This document shows positions 1-8,813 of a stretch of DNA of 52,935 nucleotides, piece after piece. The stretch lies in NCBI RefSeq assembly GCF_001612685.1, contig NZ_BDAY01000088.1, forward strand, positions 1-52,935, in the 5' to 3' direction. The notes under the pieces were generated by a model that worked only from the letters and a program-made list of their open reading frames with translations, was not told the origin of the DNA and did not search any database. The position numbers and the translations under genes are program-made. Source of the DNA: Nocardia altamirensis NBRC 108246. Lineage in GTDB: Bacteria; Actinomycetota; Actinomycetes; Mycobacteriales; Mycobacteriaceae. The stretch's first letter is position 1; each line of letters begins with the position of its first letter.

Positions 1-1
1 G

Positions 2-1021
2 TCGGCCGACAGTGAGGGCCGCCGGGTCGCGGCGATGGCCGCCTTCGCCGTCGCGGCGGGCCGCCTGCAGGCGATGACCACCAGCATGCTTGCGGAGTTG
101 CGGGAGATGGAAGACCGGCACGCCGAACCGAGCATGCTCGCCGACCTGTTTCTGCTCGACCATCGCTCCGCGCAGGCAGGCAGGCTCGCCGACAGCCTCG
201 CCGTCCTCAGCGGGGGCAGGTCGGGGCGCCGGTGGGCCAATCCGATTTCCGTCGAGTCGATCCTGCGCGGCGCCATGGGGCGCATAGCCGGGTATCAACG
301 GGTCCGGCTGCGAGTCGTGATCGATGTCGCGGTCGCCGGTCATGCGGCGGAAGGCATCATGCACACCGTCGCCGAACTACTCGACAATGCCTGCAACTTC
401 TCGCCGCCGACCACCGAGGTGCAGGTGTACACGGCCGAGATTCCCGCCGGTCTGGTGATCACCATCGAGGACAGCGGACTGGTCATGAGCGAATCCGCGC
501 TGCGGCGGGCCGAGCTGCTCGTCTCGGGTACGGACCCGGACGACAGCGGGCACGGTTCCGCGGCGGATCCCGCCCCGGTGATCGGCACCCGGCTCGGCCT
601 CGCGGTGGTGGGATCGCTGGCACGCAAGCATGGGCTCACGGTGTCGTTCCGCCCCTCTGCCATCGGTGGGACGGCGGCAGTGCTGCTGGTGCCGCGGGAT
701 CTGACCACCCCGCTGAATCGCGCGCCCGCGTCGATCCCTGCGGCCGCCGCGTCGGAGTCGCTGCCGTCGATCGTCCCGCCGTACGCGGCGACCGAAGACG
801 AACCCGAGGAAACCGATTCGAAGCAGCGGCGCGGTCGCACGCTGGTCGGGCTCAAGCCCGTAACCGCGGACGACGTGCCGAACCATCTCGCACCGAACCA
901 GGCTGCGACGAACAAGCCCGCGGCGCCACCTGCAGAGTGGGGTGCCCTCCAGCGCCTGGTGGCCAGTCGTGAAAAGGGCGGCGCCCCTTCGCACGTCGGA
1001 AACGGGGAGGTTTCGCCATGA
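2..1021 (+). CDS. Sensor histidine kinase-like ATPase, conservon CvnA type (5' end outside window)
   Basis: The frame is already open at the left edge, so only the cytoplasmic C-terminal part is visible. It has a helical dimerisation region followed by a GHKL ATPase domain: an N-box (ELLDNACNFSPP, near base 380), a degenerate G1 box (EDSGLVMS) and a later G-rich stretch (TRLGLAVVGSLARKHG). The last ~100 residues are low-complexity and Ala/Pro-rich. In actinobacterial conservons such a kinase, normally preceded by nitrate-sensing and HAMP domains, heads an operon with roadblock, DUF742, GTPase and P450 genes. Its stop overlaps the DUF742 start in an ATGA, so the two are translationally coupled. 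The roadblock gene usually found between them is absent. The family call is strong; the signal sensed is unknown. Confidence 0.85.
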   Translation, partial: SADSEGRRVAAMAAFAVAAGRLQAMTTSMLAELREMEDRHAEPSMLADLFLLDHRSAQAGRLADSLAVLSGGRSGRRWANPISVESILRGAMGRIAGYQRVRLRVVIDVAVAGHAAEGIMHTVAELLDNACNFSPPTTEVQVYTAEIPAGLVITIEDSGLVMSESALRRAELLVSGTDPDDSGHGSAADPAPVIGTRLGLAVVGSLARKHGLTVSFRPSAIGGTAAVLLVPRDLTTPLNRAPASIPAAAASESLPSIVPPYAATEDEPEETDSKQRRGRTLVGLKPVTADDVPNHLAPNQAATNKPAAPPAEWGALQRLVASREKGGAPSHVGNGEVSP

Positions 1022-1452
1022 CCGAACACGCGATAGAAACCGTCCCCGAGCCACGCTACGTCGAGCGCCCGCTCGGGCAAGAGGCGCGCAGGACCGTCCG
1101 CAATGATGTCCCCGACCGGCTGTATGTCCTGACGGGCGGACGGAGCACCCCGGACTCCACTGCCTTCGATCCGGCCACCCTCGTGGTCAGCATGGTCGAA
1201 TCGGCGCCGGACATGCCGACCGAGCAGGTGGCGATCCTCGATATGTGCCAGACTCCGACCGTCGTTGCCGATATCGCGACCAATCTGAGGCTGCCGATCG
1301 GCGTCACCACGATCCTGCTCTCGGACCTGTTGCGCGCGTCGAAGATCACCATGCGCCAACCGCAGACTGCCCCGAACACTCTTGGTGCGCGGCGTAATAC
1401 CCAGCGCGCCGCCGCTCCCGAGGAGGTGCCCAGTGGACTCCGCAACGTTTGA
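1018..1452 (+). CDS. DUF742 protein, conservon CvnC type
   Basis: This 144-residue protein has the DUF742 pattern: a YVLTGGR segment near residue 37, then a small winged-helix-like core (ILDMCQTPTVVADIATNL, then LPIGVTTILLSDLL). A polar tail of about 30 residues follows. DUF742 proteins act with a roadblock protein and a small GTPase at the membrane in conservon signalling; their biochemical role is poorly defined. The start overlaps the kinase stop by four bases. The 3' end overlaps the P450 start by 20 bases, leaving no room for the expected GTPase gene. Confidence 0.85.
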   Translation: MTEHAIETVPEPRYVERPLGQEARRTVRNDVPDRLYVLTGGRSTPDSTAFDPATLVVSMVESAPDMPTEQVAILDMCQTPTVVADIATNLRLPIGVTTILLSDLLRASKITMRQPQTAPNTLGARRNTQRAAAPEEVPSGLRNV

Positions 1453-2809
1453 TTCGCGAGCTATCCCACGCGATACCGCCACCCAGCAACGTCCGGCATG
1501 GGCTGACGACAGCGCGGCGCCAAGCGGGTGCCCAGTCCACCGGTCGACGCTGGTGTCATTGAGCGACAACGAGTTCCGCCCCGGCCACCACGATCGGTAT
1601 CAGCAGATTCGCCGCGAGCACGGGCCGGTGGTCGGCGTCGAACTGCCAGGCGGCATTCCGGCCTGGTTGGTCATCGGCTACATCGAACTGCATCAGGTCA
1701 CCAGCGATCCCGTGCTGTTCCCCCGGGACAGCGGTCTGTGGAACCAGTGGGCGAACATACCCAAGGACTGGCCTCTGCTTCCGATGGTCGGCAGGCCGAA
1801 TCCGTCGATCATTTCCACCGCAGGCGCGGCGCAGCGCAGTCACGTTGCGACCGTGGAGCCCGCGCTGGAGTCGGTCGACCTCATCCGATTGCGACAGACC
1901 TGCGAACGCCTCGCCGACCGCCTCATCGACGGCTTCTGCGGCAGGGGCACAGCCGATCTCGTCGCGGACTTCACGGCACCGCTGCCGATGTTGGCGCTGG
2001 CCTGGATCTTCGGCTTCGCCGACGAGGAAGAGTCGCAATTCGTCGACATGATGAAGATGCTGGCCACCAGCGGTCCCGACGCAGAATCCCAGTACGCGAA
2101 CGTCCTCAGGCGGATGGAGCAGTTGCTCGCCGCCAAAAGGACCAAGCCCGGCGCCGATCTGGTATCGCGGATGCTGACCCAGCCCACCCCGTTCAGCGAC
2201 CCGGAGTATGCGCGAGACTTGTTGGCAGTCATCACCGCCGGGTATCTGCCGACCGTCGACTGGATCGGTAACTCGGTGCGGCTGATGCGCACCGACGAGC
2301 GATTCGCCGCGGCACTCGGCGGTGGCCAGCACAGCATCGAGCAGGCGATGATCGAGGTGCTCTGGGAAGACACCCCGATCCAGATCTTCCCCGGTCGCTG
2401 GGCAGCGTCCGATACCAGGCTCGGCGACAAGGACATTCGAGCAGGCGACATGCTGCTGCTCGGATTGGCCGCCGCCAACACCGACCCGCACGTCGGCCGC
2501 AATCTCACCGGAAGCGTCGAAACAGCCGGAAACAGTGCGCATTTCGCCTTCGGCTACGGCGAGTACCGGTGCCCGTTCGCAGCGCAGCAGATCGGCGAGA
2601 TCATTGTGCGGTCCGGCATCGAAGTACTCCTTGACCGGCTGCCCGATCTCGATCTGGCCGTGCCCGCGGAGAGCCTGGTCCGGCGTCCGTCTCCGTTCGT
2701 GCGCGGGATCGCTTCGATGCCGGTCCGTTTCACGCCCGTACGCCCGGCCGGCTCCACCCCGGTGGCGAACGCCGCGCGCACATCGAGGCTGTGGAGGTCT
2801 GCCAAATAG
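1433..2809 (+). CDS. Cytochrome P450, CYP157-like (no ExxR motif)
   Basis: This is a 458-residue P450. I chose GTG 1433 because AGGAGG at 1421-1426 sits six bases upstream; an in-frame extension to 1382 has no such support. The heme-binding loop is FGYGEYRCPF with the thiolate Cys at residue 380. In the K helix the normally invariant ExxR is replaced by E308-V-L-W311. Loss of this Arg is known for the CYP157 family found in Streptomyces conservons, so it is probably a family trait and not decay. The I-helix segment AGYLPTVDW also lacks the usual acid/Thr pair. The protein is cytosolic, and its substrate and redox partner are unknown. It is the last gene of the reduced conservon. Confidence 0.88.
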   Translation: MDSATFDSRAIPRDTATQQRPAWADDSAAPSGCPVHRSTLVSLSDNEFRPGHHDRYQQIRREHGPVVGVELPGGIPAWLVIGYIELHQVTSDPVLFPRDSGLWNQWANIPKDWPLLPMVGRPNPSIISTAGAAQRSHVATVEPALESVDLIRLRQTCERLADRLIDGFCGRGTADLVADFTAPLPMLALAWIFGFADEEESQFVDMMKMLATSGPDAESQYANVLRRMEQLLAAKRTKPGADLVSRMLTQPTPFSDPEYARDLLAVITAGYLPTVDWIGNSVRLMRTDERFAAALGGGQHSIEQAMIEVLWEDTPIQIFPGRWAASDTRLGDKDIRAGDMLLLGLAAANTDPHVGRNLTGSVETAGNSAHFAFGYGEYRCPFAAQQIGEIIVRSGIEVLLDRLPDLDLAVPAESLVRRPSPFVRGIASMPVRFTPVRPAGSTPVANAARTSRLWRSAK

Positions 2810-2821
2810 CTCGGGCTCGGC

Positions 2822-3730
2822 CTAACTCGGTCGCTGGCGGAGGTACTCGGCGAGGTCGCTGAGGTGGTCGGTGGCGATGCGGTCTGCTCCGGTGTCGTAC
2901 TGCACGTCCCACAAGGCTTTTCGGGCGGCACCTGGCTGATCCGGCACGCCCCAGAAACGTATCCGCTTGCCTTCTCGATGGGCGCGGTCGACCAGTTCGG
3001 TGAGCGTGCGCCGTTCGGCGTCCGGCATCGCGCCTTCGCCGCGCCAGCGGAACAGCTTGGCCCAGTCGGCGTTGATCTCCGGCATCAATGTCGCAGGGAT
3101 GCCGGTGCCGAGGTCGTTGGGTGCGCCGACCACGAAAGCGCTGCGAGTGTTCTGCGCGGCCAAGGTCGCCCGTAGCTCGGTGCCGTCGGTGAAGGCAGTC
3201 AACAGGCCGATGGTGACGGGGCCGCGGACCACGCGGCCGTCCACGTAGCGGGTGAACAACCCGGCGTACCGCGGGTCCCGCACGAGGTCGTCCAGCACCC
3301 GATAGGCCGCTGGCGCATCCCATTTCATCTCGATCAGCAGCTGGAACTCGCCGCGGTAGCCGGGGAGCACCGTGCCGCCGTTCGCCGCGACCACCTGCTG
3401 TAGCGGATCCAAGTAGAGCGAGCGCAGCGTGCGCCCTGGACGAATCTCCCACGGTGTATGCGCCACCGACAGGTCGCTCGACTGCAGTCCCGGATACACA
3501 TCGGCCTCTACACTCGTGAAGCCTTGCGCCAGAGCGTCATACAGCGGTCGATCATGCAGGTAGTCGTTGTGTGCATGCGCGCGCGGCAACGCCGCCGCCG
3601 AAGGCGCGGCCGCCGCAACCCCTGTTTGCGGGGCAATGAGCAGTACGGCGAACATGATCCACGCCGCCACTGTCCGCGCGAGCCCGCGCTTGCCGGGATT
3701 CTCCGAGAGATATCGATCGACACTGTGCAT
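2822..3730 (-). CDS. Secreted PI-PLC/glycerophosphodiesterase-like protein
   Basis: A 302-residue exported protein. An N-terminal positive region and hydrophobic stretch (AAWIMFAVLLIAP) end in an Ala-rich cleavage site, giving a signal peptide over about 40 residues. The mature start RAHAHNDY, followed by EADVY and an IEMKW segment, matches the TIM-barrel phosphodiesterase pattern (His-Asn pair, then E/D metal ligands). Start 3730 keeps a normal signal peptide; an upstream in-frame ATG at 3787 would add 19 residues and cannot be excluded. The gene converges on the P450 gene with a 12-base gap. Likely a phospholipid or glycerophosphodiester hydrolase outside the cell; the substrate is inferred only from the fold. 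Confidence 0.72.
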   Translation of the reverse strand: MHSVDRYLSENPGKRGLARTVAAWIMFAVLLIAPQTGVAAAAPSAAALPRAHAHNDYLHDRPLYDALAQGFTSVEADVYPGLQSSDLSVAHTPWEIRPGRTLRSLYLDPLQQVVAANGGTVLPGYRGEFQLLIEMKWDAPAAYRVLDDLVRDPRYAGLFTRYVDGRVVRGPVTIGLLTAFTDGTELRATLAAQNTRSAFVVGAPNDLGTGIPATLMPEINADWAKLFRWRGEGAMPDAERRTLTELVDRAHREGKRIRFWGVPDQPGAARKALWDVQYDTGADRIATDHLSDLAEYLRQRPS

Positions 3731-4011
3731 GCCGCTGAGCAAACCGCCGACTGTTGATCTTCGCAACACCAGCCGTCCGGACTTCACCGGTTGTTCGCGC
3801 AGCAGTTCCAGCCGAGGCTCTGGTTATCGTTGGTGCGGGACCATCTCGCTCCGGCCAAACGCCGGAACCACCGTTGCCCGGCGCGGTCAGCAACCGTAGG
3901 GCGGCGCACCACGGGTGAATCCCCCATCGGCTGGTTAGGCGGCGTAAGGATCAGTGACACCGGAACATTGGTGGTGGATGATCAGGGGGCATTCTGCGGG
4001 AGGGTGACATC

Positions 4012-4926
4012 ATGCAAGACGAGTCGATTGCTTCGGCCGAAATCAATTATGCGGATTCGGTTTCCGAGAGTGAACGAGACAATATTCAGCGGTCGATAGC
4101 AACTCTCGTCGAGCGGTCCCGAAAGAGGACTGCCCGCGAACGCGCTCTCGCTGCGCAACGGACGCAGATCCGATCCGCTGCGAAGGAGGCGTACGGCAAA
4201 CTATTAGAGCCTGCGACACCCCTGCCGAATATTGCACTCGATGAAGGCCTGTCCGAGCCTCCCGATTGGCAAGCGGAGATACCCGGCACTCCCGCGCTCA
4301 CCGAACAGACGGCACGCGAGATCAGCGAACTCCGATTCGGTAACGCGACAAGGATCTTCGGTCCGCCCTTCCACTACGACTGGCGGTGGTCGAACGGAGG
4401 TGGGACATACGCGGTCACCAACGATGCGAGCAAAGCGGGCAGCGCTGGCTCATGGGCGGCCGTGAAGAAGGACGACGCCTGGGCCGACGTGCACGCAGGC
4501 GTCGGCGTAGTGATCTCGACCGAGACCGTGAACGCCACCGGCCCCGTGCTGGTGATGGGCCGCTCACTCAGCCACTCGTACAATTCCTGGGGCGTGCATG
4601 CGTCGATCAACAACGGCGATGGCACGAGCGAGGGCAGGGTCGAGCTCACGGTCATGGAGAACGGCAATTTTCTCACGGCCGCGTCGACCAGAATCTGGCG
4701 ATGCAGGCTCAGCGACTCCGAACTCGACTCGCACTACGACCCCGACAGTGGCTACGCCCTCGACACGACTCCCGAAGTTGTGTGGACCATGCATCCCGGC
4801 CGCAGCTACACCCTCAACATCGGCGCCTGGGTTTACGTCGAATGCCACGACGGTTGGTGGGGAACGGACAGCAGCGCAAGTGGACTGCTCCAACTCGATA
4901 TCAATCTATTGACCCTCTTCAAGTAG
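4012..4926 (+). CDS. Orphan protein, helical N-terminus and beta-rich C-terminus
   Basis: I do not recognise this 304-residue protein. Residues 1-75 are highly charged (Arg/Glu/Gln) and probably helical. Residues ~100-300 are rich in Gly, Trp, Thr and Asp with alternating hydrophobics, suggesting a secreted-type or carbohydrate-binding beta sandwich, but no signal peptide is visible. A GGGAGGG ribosome site lies just upstream of the ATG. Base use is less GC-rich than in its neighbours, especially in the first 250 bases, which fits recent acquisition. The 3' end lies 20 bases from the convergent xylose isomerase gene. Confidence 0.7.
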   Translation: MQDESIASAEINYADSVSESERDNIQRSIATLVERSRKRTARERALAAQRTQIRSAAKEAYGKLLEPATPLPNIALDEGLSEPPDWQAEIPGTPALTEQTAREISELRFGNATRIFGPPFHYDWRWSNGGGTYAVTNDASKAGSAGSWAAVKKDDAWADVHAGVGVVISTETVNATGPVLVMGRSLSHSYNSWGVHASINNGDGTSEGRVELTVMENGNFLTAASTRIWRCRLSDSELDSHYDPDSGYALDTTPEVVWTMHPGRSYTLNIGAWVYVECHDGWWGTDSSASGLLQLDINLLTLFK

Positions 4927-4946
4927 ATCGGACACTCGGCAGGGTC

Positions 4947-6125
4947 TCAGCCGAGGAGATGCTCGACGGCCAACTGTTGTAGAGCGACGAATCCGAAGTC
5001 ACGTTCGGCAGCTTTCTCCGGATCGAAATCGTCGGTGGCGGCCAGGAATTCCGCGACCGACTCGCCTGCGCCGAGAGTGGGCTCGGCGAGATCGAGCACG
5101 CCGGAGTAGATCAGCGCCTCTTGCACTCGCGGATCGGCGCGGAACGCGCGGGCTTTGTCGGCCAGCGCCAGGTAGGTAGCCATGCATGCCGCTGCCGACT
5201 CCCACACGCCGACCAAATGCTCTGTGCGAGACGGCTTGTAGTCGAAATGTCGCGGCCCGGTGTACCGGGGTGCGTCCGGGTGTCCGGGAAAGCCGTTCTC
5301 GAGGAGGTCGACGGTGAAGAAGGCCGACATCAGGTCGCCATGACCGAAGACCAAGTCCTGGTCGTACTTCAGACCGCGCTGACCATTCAGGTCGATGTGG
5401 AAAAGCTTGCCGCTCCACAGCGCCTGAGCCAGGGCATGGGTGTAGTTCAGGTTCGCCATCTGCTCGTGACCGGTCTCCGGGTTGAGGCCGACGATATCGC
5501 CGTGCTCCAGTTCGGCGATCAACGCGAGGGCGTGCCCGACCGTCGGCAGGAAGATATCGCCGCGCGGCTCATTGGGTTTGGGCTCCAACGCGATTCGAAG
5601 GTCGTAACCCTGCGCCTTGATGTGGGCAGCGACGGTATCCAGGCCCTCGCGGTAGCGCTCGAACGCGGCGTAAACATCTTTCGAGCCGTCGTACTCGCTA
5701 CCTTCACGCCCACCCCACATCACGAAGGTGGATGCGCCGACCTGCGCGGCCAAATCCACGGCGCGCAGGATCTTCCGCAGGCCGAAGCGCCGCACCGACC
5801 GATCGTTGGAGGTCAGCCCGCCGTCCTTGAACACAGGGTGCGTGAAGGTATTCGTGGTCACCATCTCGACGGTCAGTCCCGCTTTGCCGGTGGCCGCCAG
5901 CAAGCGTCCGACAATCCGGTCTTTGGTGGCTTCGTCGGCGTCGAAGGGGAATACGTCGTTGTCGTGGAAGGTGATTCCCCACGCGCCGAGTTCGGCCAGG
6001 CGGTCGGCATACTCCCACGGTTCGAGGGCGGGGCGGGTGGCGTTCCCGAACGGATCGATCCCGGTCCATCCGACCGTCCACAGACCGAAGGAGAACTTGT
6101 CATCGGGGGTGGGTAGTCGTGTCAT
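4947..6125 (-). CDS. xylA: Xylose isomerase
   Basis: Cytosolic enzyme interconverting D-xylose and D-xylulose (also glucose/fructose) using two divalent metals. The 392 residues match the length of Streptomyces enzymes, and the catalytic set is intact and nearly in Streptomyces numbering: H54/D57 (TFHDND), E181/K183 (EPKPNEP), E217/H220 (NPETGHEQ), D245/D255/D257, and a metal-ligand Asp at 295 (RHFDYKP). Start 6125 is preceded by AGGAG seven bases away; the longer frame to 6194 has no support. No xylulokinase, xylose transporter or XylR-type regulator is adjacent, so the rest of the pathway must lie elsewhere or the enzyme has another sugar role. Confidence 0.96.
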   Translation of the reverse strand: MTRLPTPDDKFSFGLWTVGWTGIDPFGNATRPALEPWEYADRLAELGAWGITFHDNDVFPFDADEATKDRIVGRLLAATGKAGLTVEMVTTNTFTHPVFKDGGLTSNDRSVRRFGLRKILRAVDLAAQVGASTFVMWGGREGSEYDGSKDVYAAFERYREGLDTVAAHIKAQGYDLRIALEPKPNEPRGDIFLPTVGHALALIAELEHGDIVGLNPETGHEQMANLNYTHALAQALWSGKLFHIDLNGQRGLKYDQDLVFGHGDLMSAFFTVDLLENGFPGHPDAPRYTGPRHFDYKPSRTEHLVGVWESAAACMATYLALADKARAFRADPRVQEALIYSGVLDLAEPTLGAGESVAEFLAATDDFDPEKAAERDFGFVALQQLAVEHLLG

Positions 6126-6212
6126 CGTGCTGCTCCTGATGCGCTGCTTCGGGTCCGGCGCCCGGGGACACAATCGTTGCTGCCCCGGCGCCACTCCAGC
6201 CCATCCTCGTCG

Positions 6213-6647
6213 TCAATCGACGTCCGCAGCACCCGATCCGCGTATTCGCCCTGCCGGTTGGCGTAGGTACCCCACCAGCGCGCCGAGCAGTGGTAGCTGG
6301 GTGAAGCCGTAGATGACGTGAAAGGCGTAGTGGTACAGCGTCTGTTCTGGATCGAAGGGCAGTATCGACAGCGGAAGGACACTCACCACAGCGCCGCCGA
6401 GTAGATGCAGCAGCCCCCAACCGAGAAGCACCCATGCCGTAACCCGCCGATACCGGCGCACGCACCAGAGAGCGCCCAGGAAGAGGTAAACAGCGGTGGG
6501 ATAGGCAGATTCGGGACTGAGAAGCGTTTGCCCCGGCAGATCCGCGACATTGTGTACGAAGAACCCCAGCCAAGACAGTGCGAGCGCACCCGAGACGACG
6601 AGTGTGGTTATTTCACCCTCATACGGTCGGAAACTACTGTTGCGCAT
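6213..6647 (-). CDS. Small integral membrane protein, four predicted TM segments
   Basis: This 144-residue protein has four hydrophobic segments: residues ~13-30 (LVVSGALALSWLGFFV), ~48-62, ~67-90 and ~107-128. It ends in a short Arg/Gly-rich cytosolic tail. No catalytic motif is visible. The start at 6647 has GGTGAGAG a few bases upstream. The gene lies 87 bases upstream of xylose isomerase on the same strand and could share its transcript. Function unknown. Confidence 0.68.
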   Translation of the reverse strand: MRNSSFRPYEGEITTLVVSGALALSWLGFFVHNVADLPGQTLLSPESAYPTAVYLFLGALWCVRRYRRVTAWVLLGWGLLHLLGGAVVSVLPLSILPFDPEQTLYHYAFHVIYGFTQLPLLGALVGYLRQPAGRIRGSGAADVD

Positions 6648-7279
6648 GGTTCTCTCACCGCCGTCGACATCGTTGCCGCCGATCAGTGTGCCGGAACGCG
6701 CACTGGCAGCGGTAACAACAGTTCGCTCAATGGACCGAGCTGACCGGAGGCAGCGCCGGTCAGCAGTGAGACGGCGAGGTCCGTGTCGCACCATCGGCGA
6801 GCCTTGCCGCATTCACGACCGAGCTGCTTCAGTCGGCAATCGAGACGCGGGACCGGTTGTCCTGCAAGCTGATCTGACAGATGCCCGAGCTGGATCAAGC
6901 ACCGTCCTGATGCTGGATGACTGAGCCGGCCCAGCGAATCTCTATGTAGCCCAGTCAGTTCGCTCTGCCTCACAGAATCCGCTTACGCAAACGATGAGTG
7001 CCTTTGATGTCCGTTGTTCAGCCGACGCGTCGCGCACGAGGCGCTGGCTACACTCTCCTTGTAGAGATCGTGGTCAAACCTTCTCCTCGAAGCAGGAATT
7101 CATCGCGTGGGTGCGGCGCCATACCAACTAACCCCGTGTGCTCGTTTGGGTTTCGACCACCGGGTCCGCGCCTCCTTGCCAGCGTCGGCGTGCCCGGCTG
7201 ATCAAATCGGCTGACGGCCATCAGGAAAGGCGCTTTCTCCGGTTATACAAAGGTTTGTCTTCTGCTCGATCGGAGAAAT
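6648..7279. other. 632-base stretch without a supported gene
   Basis: Short frames exist on both strands (for example 6683-6973 minus and 6998-7201 plus), but none has a good ribosome site, recognisable motif or convincing codon pattern. GC content falls below that of neighbouring genes. The stretch probably holds the promoter for the vWA gene that starts at 7280 and possibly degraded sequence. Confidence 0.5.
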
Positions 7280-8800
7280 GTGCTTTGCCTGGTATTGAGG
7301 CTCTTGCTTGTCGGTCTCGGAGTCATGTGCACCGTCTGCCCGAGCATGCCGCTCGCTTCGGCAGCCGCTTGTAGCGTGCCACAAACTCGCCTGCCAACGG
7401 TCGTCGAGGAACTACAGCTCGACGCCGTATCGATCGACTATGTGGTGGTGGTCGACACTTCCGGCTCAATGCAGGAATCGGGTTTGTATCCGAGAGTAAC
7501 GGGTGCGCTGCGCACGTTCTTTGCGGCAATGAAACCGTCAGATCACTTGTCGATCTTGACGTTTGACACCGCTCCCACGTTGCGTTACTCGGATCGTGTC
7601 GGCCCTGACCCCTCGACCGCCATCGGACAGCTGCCGCCCGTCGCCGATGGCCGAGGTACAGACATCGGCGCGGGCATCGCGGCCGGCCTAGCCGAGTTGG
7701 AACGCCCGGGCCGCGGCCAGGTCGGAGCTATCGTGCTCGTCACCGACGGCCAGATCCAGGCGGACGGATCCCCTTATGCCACTGCAGAGTCGCGGGCCTG
7801 GAATTCGCTTACCGACCGTGCAAACCGTCTAACCGCGAATCACCACATCGCGTCCTATGCTTACGCGCTTGCACCGACGACCGACGCCGCCCTGTTGAAG
7901 AAGGTCTTCCACGACACGGTGGTGGTGGCGATTCCACCCGCGCAGGTCGAGGGCTACCTGAATCGGGTAACCGAGGAGACCGTCCGGCACAAAGCAACTG
8001 GGGCACTGCAACGGGATGCACAGGCAGGAGTGGAAGCAACCTGGGGCACGGATGTTGCTCAGTTGAATCTGGGCGACGGCGAGGCCGACTTCCCCGTTGT
8101 CTTGCGCTCGACATTCTCCCGCGTCCCCATTGTCGTCTGCGACTTCAGTATCGAGATCAAGGGATTCGATGCACACGTCTCGGGAGCCGAGCAGCCGATA
8201 GACCTGCGGCCCGGCGAGTCGAAGGAGGTCCACGTTCATCTGTCCGTTGACAGCATGGGCGGGTTCGGCTTCGGCAAGAGAACAGAGACTCGAAGCGGCA
8301 CTGTCGCATTCACAGGAACGGTCGGTACGCCGTGGTCTCACGCCATTACCGAGGATCTCGGCGTGCCGTTCGCGCCGAAGCTGACCAGCCCACCCGGTCC
8401 CATCAGCGTCGTTGGCACCACGGGCTGGAGTTGGGTGACGCTGGTATCCATCCCGTTAGCGGCCCTGCTGCTCGGAATTGCGCTGTGGACGGCTCGGCGG
8501 CTGAGGATGCCGAAGCTCACCGGCGCGCTGGAGCTGATGGACGAAGGCAGACCAGTCACCGAATTCGCGCTCGGCGGCAAGGTTTACGCGTTCGGCAAAG
8601 GAAAACACGCAATTCCGGGAAAGAACCTCGTCGGCAACGTCCGCGCTGTCCATCGGACAGACGACTACCAGGGCGGTCTCGAGCATGGTGTGCTTGTTGC
8701 TGCCAAGCTCGGCACCACACGTCGCAGTGCCCGGCTCTTCAGTGGTGATTCGCTGGACATCGACAGCGTAACAATCACTTACACGAATTATCGAAAGTAG
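7280..8800 (+). CDS. Membrane-anchored von Willebrand factor A protein, partner of tubulin-like protein
   Basis: 506 residues. A signal peptide (residues 1-30, ending LASAAA) is followed by a vWA domain with a complete MIDAS: DTSGS at 59-63, T127 in GRGTD, and D156 in VTDG. A beta-rich middle region comes next, then one TM segment (~386-405) with Arg stop-transfer residues and a ~100-residue cytosolic beta-rich tail. The predicted topology places the metal-binding vWA domain outside and the tail inside. The start is GTG 7280 with GGAG just upstream. The gene ends 13 bases before the tubulin-like gene. A vWA protein next to a divergent FtsZ/tubulin homolog is a recognised pairing thought to work in membrane remodelling; the actual role is unknown. 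BatA/Mg-chelatase types lack this tail. Confidence 0.85.
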   Translation: MLCLVLRLLLVGLGVMCTVCPSMPLASAAACSVPQTRLPTVVEELQLDAVSIDYVVVVDTSGSMQESGLYPRVTGALRTFFAAMKPSDHLSILTFDTAPTLRYSDRVGPDPSTAIGQLPPVADGRGTDIGAGIAAGLAELERPGRGQVGAIVLVTDGQIQADGSPYATAESRAWNSLTDRANRLTANHHIASYAYALAPTTDAALLKKVFHDTVVVAIPPAQVEGYLNRVTEETVRHKATGALQRDAQAGVEATWGTDVAQLNLGDGEADFPVVLRSTFSRVPIVVCDFSIEIKGFDAHVSGAEQPIDLRPGESKEVHVHLSVDSMGGFGFGKRTETRSGTVAFTGTVGTPWSHAITEDLGVPFAPKLTSPPGPISVVGTTGWSWVTLVSIPLAALLLGIALWTARRLRMPKLTGALELMDEGRPVTEFALGGKVYAFGKGKHAIPGKNLVGNVRAVHRTDDYQGGLEHGVLVAAKLGTTRRSARLFSGDSLDIDSVTITYTNYRK

Positions 8801-8813
8801 AAGGGAGTCGGGC

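Noticed and set aside
340..1569. 409-residue minus frame across the conservon genes
   Set aside because: Opposes three genes with strong family motifs and ATGA coupling.
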